From Cytobacillus sp. NCCP-133 (lineage in GTDB: Bacteria; Bacillota; Bacilli; Bacillales; Cytobacillaceae): a stretch of DNA of 64,000 nt. The notes below the pieces were generated by a model. It was not told the DNA's origin, searched no databases, and saw only the letters and a program-made list of their open reading frames with translations. A program made the translations under genes and the position numbers. The stretch lies in assembly GCF_026011715.1 (NCBI RefSeq), contig NZ_BRVM01000001.1, positions 464,907 through 528,906 of the forward strand. Reading direction: 5' to 3'. Shown here in pieces: positions 56,174 through 64,000 of this stretch; within the stretch, counting starts at the first letter, position 1; each line of letters opens with the position of its first letter.

Positions 56174-58497
56174 GCTTGTGCACCGCCATTCAGAGCATGC
56201 TTCAGCACTTCATCCACATGGGACACCAAAACAAAATCCAATTCTTCCCGGATGCTTTCAGGAATATCCTCAATATCCTTCTCATTATCTTTTGGAAGGA
56301 TAATTTTTGTCAGTCCTGCACGATGGGCGCTTAAAGATTTTTCTTTTAAGCCGCCAATAGGAAGAACCCGTCCTCTTAATGTGATTTCGCCTGTCATGCC
56401 TACTTCTTTTCGGATTGGCTTGCCTGATAGAGCAGAAACCAATGCAGTTGTAATCGTAATACCGGCAGATGGACCATCCTTGGGAACAGCACCCTCCGGT
56501 ACATGGATATGGATGTCATGCTTTTCATGGAAGTTCTCGTCAATGTCCAGTTCCTTTGCCTTTGAACGCACATAGCTGAACGCAGCTTGAGCGGATTCTT
56601 TCATGACGTCCCCCAGCTTTCCTGTTAAAACAAGTTTTCCTTTTCCAGGAGAAAGGGATACTTCAATTTGCAGTGTATCGCCGCCGACTGTCGTATATGC
56701 CAGCCCTGTAGCAACACCAACCTGATCCTCATGTTCAGCCTGCCCATATCGGTACTTTGGTTTCCCGAGGAATTCTTCAACATTCTTTGAGGAAATAATA
56801 ACCTTCTTCTTATCACCTGAAACGATAATCTTTGCTGTTTTCCTGCAAATGGCAGCTAGCTGACGCTCCAACCCACGGACTCCAGCTTCACGGGTATAAT
56901 AGCGGACAATCATTTGCAGCCCATCTTCGCGAATTTGAAGCTGTGATTTAGTAAGGCCATGTTCCTTTACTTGCTTCGGCAGCAAATGATCTTTTGCAAT
57001 GTGGATTTTTTCCTGTTCAGTATATCCTGCGATTGTGATAACTTCCATCCTGTCCAGCAGCGGGCTTGGTATAGTGCCCAGATTGTTAGCTGTTGCAATA
57101 AACATAACTTTGGAAAGGTCATATGTCTCTTCAATATAATGATCACTAAAATTGTGGTTTTGCTCCGGATCCAAAACTTCCAGCATAGCGGACGAAGGAT
57201 CACCGCGGAAGTCAGACGACATTTTATCTATTTCATCCAGCAAAAATACAGGATTAATGGTACCCGCCTTTTTCATTCCCTGGATTATGCGTCCCGGCAT
57301 AGCTCCCACATACGTTCTTCTATGTCCGCGGATTTCAGACTCATCCCGCACGCCTCCGAGAGAAACCCTGACAAAATTCCGATTAAGCGATGTCGCAATG
57401 GAACGTGCCAAACTAGTTTTTCCTACCCCTGGAGGGCCGGCCAGACATAGAATAGGACCTTTAAGGGAATTTGTCAGCTTTTGGACAGCAAGATATTCCA
57501 GAACCCGTTCTTTTACCTTTTCCAGCCCATAATGATCTTCATTGAGGATGCGCTCCGCTTTGCGGATATCCAGATCATCTTCTGTTGCATTAGACCATGG
57601 CAATGTGACAAGCCATTCAATATAGTTTCGAATTACAGCACTTTCTGCAGAGCTGGATGGCACTTTTTCATAACGGTCCAATTCTTTAAAAGCCGTTAAC
57701 TGGACATGCTCAGGCATGCCTGCAATTTCAATCTTTTCTGTAAGCTCAGCGATTTCCCCAGTCTTGCCTTCCTTATCCCCGAGCTCCTTTTGGATTGCTT
57801 TCATCTGTTCACGCAAGTAATATTCTTTTTGTGTTCTTTCCATTGACTTTTTGACACGCTGGCCGATCTTCTTTTCCAGGTTAAGAACTTCCTTTTCATT
57901 ATGAATAATATCAATTACCTGATTCATGCGTTTTTTTACGTCAATAGTTTCAAGAATTTCCTGCTTTTCCTTGAGCTTTAGAGGCAAATGCGAAGAGATA
58001 ATATCTGCCATACGGCCTGGCTCTTCAATATCGGCAACAGATGAATAGGTTTCCGCAGAAACTTTCTTCGATACCTTTATGTACTGCTCAAAGTACTCCA
58101 GCATAGTTCTCATTAAAGCCTGATCTTCTGCATCCTTTGTTTCAGGATCTTCAAAAACCTTCACACTAACCGAATAATGATCTGCCTCTTCCTGAAATTC
58201 AAGAATTTCAGCTCTTTTAAGCCCTTCAACGAGGACACGGATTGTTCCGTTTGGCAGCTTGAGCATTTGCTTTACGCGGGTTAGCGTTCCCATATGATAC
58301 AAATCTTCCTCAGAAGGTTCATCTATAGAAATATCCTTTTGTGTTGTTAAAAAGATTAAATGGTCATCTACCATTGCTTTTTCAAGAGCCTGAATCGATC
58401 TCTCACGGCCAACATCCAAATGCAGAACCATGGTCGGATAGACAAGCAGACCCCGAAGCGGCAGGAGGGGGACGATGATTTCTTTCTTTTTCGCCAT
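56170..58497 (-). CDS. lonA: ATP-dependent Lon protease LonA
   Basis: 775 residues. N-terminal substrate domain (1-205), coiled coil (about 205-300), AAA+ module with Walker [10 protein letters not shown] (about 355-363), and protease domain with catalytic Ser in KDGPSAGIT (about 678) and Lys about 43 further. Degrades misfolded and regulatory proteins in the cytosol. Confidence 0.97.
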   Translation of the reverse strand: MAKKKEIIVPLLPLRGLLVYPTMVLHLDVGRERSIQALEKAMVDDHLIFLTTQKDISIDEPSEEDLYHMGTLTRVKQMLKLPNGTIRVLVEGLKRAEILEFQEEADHYSVSVKVFEDPETKDAEDQALMRTMLEYFEQYIKVSKKVSAETYSSVADIEEPGRMADIISSHLPLKLKEKQEILETIDVKKRMNQVIDIIHNEKEVLNLEKKIGQRVKKSMERTQKEYYLREQMKAIQKELGDKEGKTGEIAELTEKIEIAGMPEHVQLTAFKELDRYEKVPSSSAESAVIRNYIEWLVTLPWSNATEDDLDIRKAERILNEDHYGLEKVKERVLEYLAVQKLTNSLKGPILCLAGPPGVGKTSLARSIATSLNRNFVRVSLGGVRDESEIRGHRRTYVGAMPGRIIQGMKKAGTINPVFLLDEIDKMSSDFRGDPSSAMLEVLDPEQNHNFSDHYIEETYDLSKVMFIATANNLGTIPSPLLDRMEVITIAGYTEQEKIHIAKDHLLPKQVKEHGLTKSQLQIREDGLQMIVRYYTREAGVRGLERQLAAICRKTAKIIVSGDKKKVIISSKNVEEFLGKPKYRYGQAEHEDQVGVATGLAYTTVGGDTLQIEVSLSPGKGKLVLTGKLGDVMKESAQAAFSYVRSKAKELDIDENFHEKHDIHIHVPEGAVPKDGPSAGITITTALVSALSGKPIRKEVGMTGEITLRGRVLPIGGLKEKSLSAHRAGLTKIILPKDNEKDIEDIPESIREELDFVLVSHVDEVLKHALNGGAQA

Positions 58498-58556
58498 TCC
58501 ATTGCACCTCCAAATGCATATCTAGTTAATTTACCCCAAATTGCTAATAATGTACA

Positions 58557-58585
58557 ATTCTAACTTATTTGATCTAGAGTGTCTA
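58557..58585 (-). promoter_or_regulatory. sigma-A promoter of lonA-ysxC
   Basis: Minus strand TAGACA (58580-58585), exactly 17 bp, TAGAAT (58557-58562), about 60 bases before the lonA start. Confidence 0.6.
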
Positions 58586-58702
58586 TTAAAGAGAAAACTC
58601 AGTTAAAAACACGTCTGACAATTTGTGCTTTTTCACCACTTAGCCAAATTCGCCATATAGAAAAAAGTACGTTCTTTTCTCATAAATTGTTGTTTTTGCT
58701 TA

Positions 58703-58905
58703 TGAATTCTAGTGCTGATTTTCCCTGCGACACTTGCTTTCCGCAGGGAGGAATGAAAGCTTCCTCATCTTCGCCTGTGGGGTCTCTCACTTCCCGCAGG
58801 ACATTGAATAAGCTTCCTCGATTTGACACCGCACGAAGGAAATGCAGCAGCAATTTCGAGGATCAACTGCCCTCCGCTGCAATCAACTCAGAGCTGAACT
58901 TATTT
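58703..58905 (+). repeat. family A extragenic repeat in the lonA-lonB gap
   Basis: Runs from GCTGATTTTCCCTGCGACAC / TTGCTTTCCGCAGGGAGGAA through CGCCTGTGGGGTCTC, CTTCCCGCAGGA to CTCCGCTGCAATCAACTC. The most complete copy here. On the minus strand it reads GTTGATTGCAGCGGAGG...CCTGCGGGAAG...GAGACCCCACAGGCG. Confidence 0.7.
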
Positions 58906-58962
58906 TGGGCTTATAGAAAATTTATTAACTTATTACTACACTTTATCCTTCTTTACGCAAAT

Positions 58963-59004
58963 AAAACTTCGGTTTGTAGCCTAAACTGCAAACCGAAGTT
59001 TTTT
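58963..59004 (-). terminator. terminator after lonB
   Basis: AAAACTTCGGTTTG pairs perfectly with CAAACCGAAGTTTT around a 12-base loop, T-runs on both strands. Confidence 0.9.
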
Positions 59005-59076
59005 ACCGCGATTAGCGGGAGGCGTGTGGCAAGGGAAATCTTGACGATGCATCTAATAAGATTGAGCTTGGAGACA

Positions 59077-60744
59077 TTAGATGCTCTCTTTTTTCGATAA
59101 TTCGATTGTAGCGCTTATGGCTTGCTCTTTATGAAAGTCTTTTTGTAAGGCCATATCGAATACTTCGTTTAAGTGGCTTACAGGTACTATTTTTATGCCT
59201 GTAATTTCTTTTAAAATAGATTGCATATTTTCCTTCGGGATAATCACAGTTCGTGCTCCCGCTTTCTTTGCTGCTTTTATCTTCGGATAAACACCGCCAA
59301 TTGGCTTTACATACCCATGTATGCTAATTTCTCCTGTCATTGCCACTGTATGATCAACAGGCCGCTTATAAATTGCTGAATAAATGCCGGTAGCCATGGC
59401 AATGCCGGCAGATGGTCCATCTATTGGTACACCGCCTGGAAAATTAACATGTATATCATATTCATCTGCCGGAACACCCATTGACCGCAAAACAGTGATT
59501 ACGTTTTCAATCGATCCTTTCGCCATACTTTTTCTGCGAATGGATTTCCCTTGGCCCCCAATGCTTTCTTCTTCCACAATGCCGGTTATATTAATGCTTC
59601 CCTTCTCTTTTGCTGGGATAACCGTCACTTCAATTTCAAGCAATGCTCCTGTATTTGGGCCATAGACAGCAAGACCATTAACAAGGCCAACCGCTGCAAT
59701 GGAATTGATTTTTCGTTCCATCCTTGGTGTCAGCTGGCTTGATTGTATAACCCATTCAATATCCTCATCTTTTATGTAATCTCTTTCTTCCTGAATGGAA
59801 AGTCCAGCAGAAATTTGTATCATATTAACCGCTTCACGGCCATTTCTTGCATAATTCGAAAGGATTCCAAGTGCATTTTCGCTAATTTTCAGGTTAACCT
59901 TTTCTGCAGCTTTTTTTCCAACCGCAGCAATTTCTTCTTCTGCTAACTCCCTGAAGAATACCTCCATGCATCTGGATCGGATTGCAGGCGGAATTTCGTT
60001 TGGTGTTCGGGTCGTTGCTCCAATTAGCCTAAAATCTGCTGGCAGCCCATTTTTGAATATATCGTGGATATGGTTGGGTATTTGTGTATTTTCTTCATTA
60101 TAGTAAGCACTTTCAAGAAACACTTTTCGATCTTCAAGCACCTTCAGTAGCTTGTTCATCTGTATGGGATGAAGTTCCCCGATTTCATCAATAAACAGTA
60201 CTCCCCCATGAGCATTTGTGACCGCACCTTGTTTAGGCTGTGGAATCCCAGCCTGTCCCATCGCACCCGCTCCCTGATAAATCGGATCATGAACAGAGCC
60301 TATGAGCGGATCGGCAATTCCACGTTCATCAAACCGGGCTGTTGTTGCATCCAGCTCTATAAATATGGAGGAGGGCTGAAATGGAGACTTTGCATTTTTT
60401 TTCGCTTCCTCCAATACTAACCTGGCTGCAGCAGTTTTCCCCACACCGGGAGGACCGTAAATAATAACATGCTGAGGATTGGGTCCGCACAATGCTGCTT
60501 TAAGAGATTTAATCCCGTCTTCCTGCCCAACAATATCCGCAAAGCTGGAAGGACGCACTTTTTCTGCTAAAGGCTCTGTCAGTGATATAGAGCGCATCTT
60601 TTTTAATACATCCATTTCTTTTCGTGATTCCCGATCAATAGAAACCTTTTGGGTTCGCTGGCTTCTAAGCAGATTCCAAAAATAAAGCCCGATGACAATG
60701 CCAAAAAACAATTGGATAAATAAAGCAATCCCCGTCCAACTCAT
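59077..60744 (-). CDS. lonB: LonB, membrane-associated Lon-like protease
   Basis: 555 residues from ATG 60744 (AGGAGGG site). One N-terminal transmembrane helix (about 5-25), AAA+ domain with Walker [10 protein letters not shown] (about 93-101) and DEIGELH Walker B, and C-terminal Lon protease domain with DGPSAGIAMATG (Ser at about 453). It lacks the LonA N-domain. In B. subtilis it is forespore-expressed under sigma-F. Placed between lonA and clpX. Confidence 0.95.
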   Translation of the reverse strand: MSWTGIALFIQLFFGIVIGLYFWNLLRSQRTQKVSIDRESRKEMDVLKKMRSISLTEPLAEKVRPSSFADIVGQEDGIKSLKAALCGPNPQHVIIYGPPGVGKTAAARLVLEEAKKNAKSPFQPSSIFIELDATTARFDERGIADPLIGSVHDPIYQGAGAMGQAGIPQPKQGAVTNAHGGVLFIDEIGELHPIQMNKLLKVLEDRKVFLESAYYNEENTQIPNHIHDIFKNGLPADFRLIGATTRTPNEIPPAIRSRCMEVFFRELAEEEIAAVGKKAAEKVNLKISENALGILSNYARNGREAVNMIQISAGLSIQEERDYIKDEDIEWVIQSSQLTPRMERKINSIAAVGLVNGLAVYGPNTGALLEIEVTVIPAKEKGSINITGIVEEESIGGQGKSIRRKSMAKGSIENVITVLRSMGVPADEYDIHVNFPGGVPIDGPSAGIAMATGIYSAIYKRPVDHTVAMTGEISIHGYVKPIGGVYPKIKAAKKAGARTVIIPKENMQSILKEITGIKIVPVSHLNEVFDMALQKDFHKEQAISATIELSKKESI

Positions 60745-60871
60745 TGTGTTCCCTCCTGCATTATTAGTTCTCGCTGATAATGCTAGTATCTCCCTCACTT
60801 AGTTGGAATAAACAAGGAATTCACTTAAAAGTATGGAAAGAAGGACTTAGGATAAACCAGCAATTCCATAT

Positions 60872-60902
60872 AAAAATGGCCAAGCCCTAAAGGGCTGGCC
60901 AT
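60872..60902 (-). terminator. terminator after clpX
   Basis: Minus strand ATGGCCAGCCC-TTTA-GGGCTTGGCCAT then TTTTAT; near-perfect 11-bp stem. Confidence 0.85.
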
Positions 60903-60906
60903 ACAA

Positions 60907-62172
60907 TTATGCAGAAGTTTTGCGTTCTTCTTCAACAACAGTCCCATCGTCTAAAATCAGCTTTGGAGTGCCGTTGCTAATCACCGTTTCTTTTGTGATA
61001 ATACATTTTTTAATATCTTCGCGTGAAGGAAGATCAAACATAACATCCAGCATGATTCCTTCAATGATAGAACGAAGTCCGCGTGCCCCTGTCTTTCTTT
61101 CAATTGCTTTTTTAGCAATTTCTTCGAGGGCGCCTTCTTCAAATTCCAGTTCAACATCATCCAGTTCAAGCATTTTTTGATATTGTTTAACAAGTGCGTT
61201 TTTCGGCTCTGTTAAAATCTCAATCAATGCGGCTTCATCCAGCTGTGAAAGGCTAGCGATAACCGGAAGACGTCCGATGAATTCCGGAATCAAACCAAAC
61301 TTAAGCAAATCTTCTGGCAGTACTTTTGATAAAAGATCCTTTGGTTCAATATCCTTTTGCTTTTGGTCTGAGCCAAAGCCAATTACTTTTTGGCCCAGTC
61401 GGCGCTTAATGATTTGCTCGATGCCATCGAATGCACCGCCGCAAATAAATAGGATATTGGTTGTATCGATTTGAATGAACTCCTGATGAGGATGCTTACG
61501 GCCGCCTTGAGGCGGAACGCTTGCTACTGTACCTTCCAGAATTTTCAATAAGGCCTGCTGTACGCCTTCACCTGAAACATCACGTGTAATGGAAGGATTT
61601 TCCGACTTTCGAGCCACTTTATCAATCTCATCAATATAAATAATTCCTTTTTCAGCCTTTTCTACATCATAATCTGCTGCCTGGATCAGCTTTAAGAGAA
61701 TATTTTCAACATCTTCTCCAACGTATCCTGCCTCAGTCAATGAAGTTGCATCGGCAATGGCAAATGGAACATTTAGAATTCTTGCCAATGTCTGGGCAAG
61801 CAATGTTTTACCGCTGCCAGTCGGCCCAATCATGGCAATATTACTTTTTGATAGTTCTACTTCATCAATTTTACTGTTGGAATTGATGCGTTTGTAGTGG
61901 TTATACACAGCGACAGACAAAGATTTTTTCGCCTGTTCCTGGCCAATCACGTACTCATCAAGAATGTCACGGATTTCTGCCGGCTTCGGCACATCCTTGA
62001 ACTCAACTTCTTCTTCAGTACCAAGCTCCTCTTCAACGATTTCAGTGCAGAGCTCGATACATTCATCACATATATAAACCCCTGGTCCGGCAACAAGCTT
62101 GCGAACCTGGTCCTGTGTCTTTCCGCAGAAAGAACATTTTAACTGCCCTTTTTCATCATTAAATTTAAACAA
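60907..62172 (-). CDS. clpX: ClpX, ATPase subunit of ClpXP
   Basis: 421 residues from a TTG at 62172 (AAGGGGTGAAGGA site; homologues begin FKFNDEKG at this codon). N-terminal zinc domain with CSFC and CDEC, Walker A GPTGSGKT (about 116-123), Walker [10 protein letters not shown], and RKH-type pore region. Unfolds tagged proteins for ClpP. Confidence 0.97.
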   Translation of the reverse strand: MFKFNDEKGQLKCSFCGKTQDQVRKLVAGPGVYICDECIELCTEIVEEELGTEEEVEFKDVPKPAEIRDILDEYVIGQEQAKKSLSVAVYNHYKRINSNSKIDEVELSKSNIAMIGPTGSGKTLLAQTLARILNVPFAIADATSLTEAGYVGEDVENILLKLIQAADYDVEKAEKGIIYIDEIDKVARKSENPSITRDVSGEGVQQALLKILEGTVASVPPQGGRKHPHQEFIQIDTTNILFICGGAFDGIEQIIKRRLGQKVIGFGSDQKQKDIEPKDLLSKVLPEDLLKFGLIPEFIGRLPVIASLSQLDEAALIEILTEPKNALVKQYQKMLELDDVELEFEEGALEEIAKKAIERKTGARGLRSIIEGIMLDVMFDLPSREDIKKCIITKETVISNGTPKLILDDGTVVEEERKTSA

Positions 62173-62600
62173 ATCCTTCACCCCTTGAAAAAACTTCAAA
62201 ACGATATATAAAGCTTGCGATATCACATGCAAACAATTCAATGTTCAGCCATATAAAAAGCGGAAATCTTCATAAAAAGGCGCCAAAGTCCGTAAATGAG
62301 CCTATCTTTAATAATTCACACTTTCTCAAAACTCAAAACCTTCAGCAGTTATGTATTGCATTGTAACACATTTTTACAGTGGACAGGAAATAATAACGCT
62401 CAGAAACCCAGCAGATTATGTATGCATGCATGTGATTGTATTTCTAAATAAAAACAGGCTGAAATATATGTACTTCCATAAGCTTAACCAAAAATGGCTA
62501 AATTAAGTCGGCCATCATGGCCGATATAAAATTTTCTATTTATATGTATTTGTATTCCTGTCCATGTCAATAAGGGCTATTCTGTTATGTATGTAAAGTC
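62173..62600. other. clpX-tig spacer, clpX-proximal part
   Basis: A/T-rich, no gene seen. Contains a short palindrome CGGCCATCATGGCCG at 62508-62522 and a TATGCATGCATG run near 62420. It should hold the clpX promoter, but no convincing hexamers were found. Confidence 0.5.
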
Positions 62601-62607
62601 TTGATTG

Positions 62608-62643
62608 TATAAAACAAGGCACGATACACTCGCGCCTTGTTTC
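62608..62643 (-). terminator. terminator after tig
   Basis: Minus strand AAACAAGGC...GCCTTGTTT then TAT; nine-base stem. Lies about 165 bp after the tig stop with the family B repeat in between. Confidence 0.65.
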
Positions 62644-62686
62644 TATTAAAAGGAAAAAAGTTTCTGCCTCCGGAGTTAGACTATTG

Positions 62687-62800
62687 TCTAGCTCCGCCTC
62701 CTTGTCCCTCGAGGTCATAAGCCAAATTACTGCTGAGGTTTAACAACCTCCTCCGTAATTCGACTTATGCTTGTCGGACTTGCACAGGCTTCGCTTTTTT
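62687..62800 (-). repeat. family B extragenic palindromic repeat, copy 3
   Basis: GTCTAGCTCCGCCTCC, CCTCGAGGTCATAAGCCAAATTAC, then its inverse GTAATTCGACTTATGCTTGTCGGAC and GCTTCGCTTTTTTT. The long central dyad would form a hairpin in the tig 3' UTR. Confidence 0.75.
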
Positions 62801-62803
62801 TTA

Positions 62804-64000
62804 TTATGCAACAGTTTTACTGTTTTCCACAAGGAAATCAATTGCTTTTTTAATTTGAAGATCAGCTTTTAGGCCTTCAAGGCTTCCAATAGCTTGTTTC
62901 ATCTGGTCAACAGACATTTTGTACGTTTCTGCCATTTTGTTAAGTTCTTCTGTTGCTTCTTCATCCGTTACTTCGATGTTTTCCGCTTTTGCGATTGCTT
63001 CAAGAGTAAGGTTCACGCGCACACGCTTTTCAGCTTCCTCTTTCATTTGCTCACGTAATGCAGCTTCATCTTGTCCAGAGAACTGGAAGTAAAGTTCAAG
63101 GTTCATGCCTTGCATTTGCAGGCGCTGTTCAAATTCCTGCATCATGCGGTTAACTTCTGTGTCAACCATCGCAGACGGAATTTCCATTTCTGCATTAGCA
63201 GCAGCTTCTTCAACTACAGTGTCGCGAACATGATGCTCAGCTTCATGCTTCTTGCTTTCTTCTAAACGAGTTTTGATTTTTTCTTTTAATGCATCCAGCG
63301 TTTCAACTTCTTCGTCTGCATCCTTCGCAAACTCATCATCCAATTCAGGAAGCTGCTTCGTTTTGATTTCATGTACAGTTACTTTGAAAGTTGCAGGCTT
63401 GCCAGCTAACTCAGCAGCATGATATTCCTCAGGGAATGTAATTTCCACATCTTTGGATTCTCCAGCAGCAGTACCTGCCAATTGATCTTCGAATCCTGGA
63501 ATGAATTGACCTGAGCCAAGTTCTAGAGAGTAATTTTCAGCTTTTCCGCCTTCGAAAGCTTCTCCGTCAACGAATCCTTCAAAGTCCATAACAACTGTAT
63601 CGCCATTTTCTGCTTTGCCTTCTTCTTTAACAGCAAGCTCAGCTTGTCTTTCCTGAAGGGAAGTTAACTCATTGCTAACATCTTCTTCTGTAACATTTGT
63701 GTCAAGCGGCTTAACTTCAAGGCCTTTATATTCACCTAGCTTTACTTCAGGCTTAACAGTCACTGTAGCTTTGAAAATTAGGCTCTTGCCCTTTTCAATT
63801 TGCTCAACATCAATTTCAGGACGGTCAACAGGCTCAATTCCTGTTTCGCCGATTGCATTTGCATAAGCTTCTGGAAGCAGGAAATCTACTGCATCCTGGT
63901 ATAGAGATTCAATTCCGAAACGTTTTTCAAACATTCCGCGAGGCATTTTTCCTTTACGGAAGCCAGGCACATTTACTTGTTTAACTACTTTTTTAAATGC
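62804..64000 (-). CDS. tig: trigger factor (5' end outside window)
   Basis: About 398 C-terminal residues; the frame is open to the window edge and lacks only about 30 residues of the usual 425-430. Ribosome-binding domain ends with [12 protein letters not shown] (the GFRxGKxP signature), then the FKBP-type prolyl isomerase domain (about 130-220, [13 protein letters not shown]) and the helical chaperone C-domain. First folding factor at the ribosomal exit; upstream of clpX as in B. subtilis. Confidence 0.96.
   Translation of the reverse strand, partial: AFKKVVKQVNVPGFRKGKMPRGMFEKRFGIESLYQDAVDFLLPEAYANAIGETGIEPVDRPEIDVEQIEKGKSLIFKATVTVKPEVKLGEYKGLEVKPLDTNVTEEDVSNELTSLQERQAELAVKEEGKAENGDTVVMDFEGFVDGEAFEGGKAENYSLELGSGQFIPGFEDQLAGTAAGESKDVEITFPEEYHAAELAGKPATFKVTVHEIKTKQLPELDDEFAKDADEEVETLDALKEKIKTRLEESKKHEAEHHVRDTVVEEAAANAEMEIPSAMVDTEVNRMMQEFEQRLQMQGMNLELYFQFSGQDEAALREQMKEEAEKRVRVNLTLEAIAKAENIEVTDEEATEELNKMAETYKMSVDQMKQAIGSLEGLKADLQIKKAIDFLVENSKTVA

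Noticed and set aside
62508..62522. CGGCCATCATGGCCG palindrome as a terminator
   Set aside because: No U-run follows on either strand at proper distance; short self-complementary sites occur by chance.

Overview
The window is a stretch of the conserved chromosomal backbone of an endospore-forming, low-GC Gram-positive bacterium of the family Bacillaceae. Gene order follows the Bacillus subtilis tig-clpX-lonB-lonA-ysxC / hemAXCDBL-spoVID-ysxE-valS-folC-comC-spoIIB-maf-radC-mreBCD-minCD-spoIVFA/FB-rplU-prp-rpmA-spo0B-obg-pheB-pheA / niaR-nifS-nadBCA-safA-coxA block almost gene for gene. The intergenic repeats and the insertions suggest a Cytobacillus/Mesobacillus-like lineage rather than B. subtilis, but the species cannot be fixed from this sequence. 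Nearly every gene is on the minus strand. The plus-strand exceptions are nifS-niaR, a small membrane protein at 42.3 kb and a LiaI-like membrane protein at 52.5 kb. No rRNA, tRNA, prophage, IS transposase or CRISPR array was seen.

Layout in window order: (1) 1-3.1 kb, spore proteins (CoxA-like lipoprotein, cut by the window edge; a CotS/YutH-like kinase-fold protein; a repeat-expanded SafA). (2) 3.2-8.7 kb, NAD synthesis (nadA, nadC, nadB) divergent from nifS and the repressor gene niaR, with a palindromic NiaR-type operator between them. (3) 8.9-13.9 kb, pheA, pheB, obg, spo0B, rpmA, prp, rplU with an L21 leader. (4) 14-23.2 kb, RNase E/G, spoIVFB/FA, minD/minC, mreDCB, radC, maf. (5) 23.5-24.5 kb, spoIIB. 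(6) 24.9-37.5 kb, a type IV pilus locus (pilC, pilT, pilB, a PilO-like/SPOR fusion, pilN, pilM, three minor pilins, prepilin peptidase, major pilin) followed by a membrane diguanylate cyclase. B. subtilis has only comC here. (7) 37.6-45.1 kb, folC, T-box-controlled valS, ysxE, spoVID. (8) 45.6-52.3 kb, the hemAXCDBL haem operon. (9) 52.5-55.3 kb, a LiaI-like protein and a polar amino-acid ABC transporter. (10) 55.6-64 kb, ysxC, lonA, lonB, clpX and a 5'-truncated tig.

The most notable system is the pilus locus. The leader of the major pilin gene carries what looks like a c-di-GMP-II riboswitch (about 35463-35545). Its 3' P1 strand is also the 5' arm of an intrinsic terminator (35429-35475), which predicts transcription when c-di-GMP is bound. 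The extension ATPase PilB begins with two 24-residue RLG...Q motifs separated by five residues, the arrangement of the c-di-GMP-binding MshEN domain. The next gene upstream encodes a GGEEF diguanylate cyclase whose usual inhibitory RxxD site is not visible. The locus therefore appears to contain a producer, an RNA sensor and a protein sensor of one second messenger. A PilO-like subunit carrying a C-terminal SPOR (peptidoglycan-binding) domain is a further unusual element and may be a monoderm solution for anchoring the machine.

The intergenic spaces hold degenerate copies of at least three families of palindromic extragenic repeat (A, B, C) and one element with terminal inverted repeats (D). 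One family C copy supplies the last codons and the stop of hemA.
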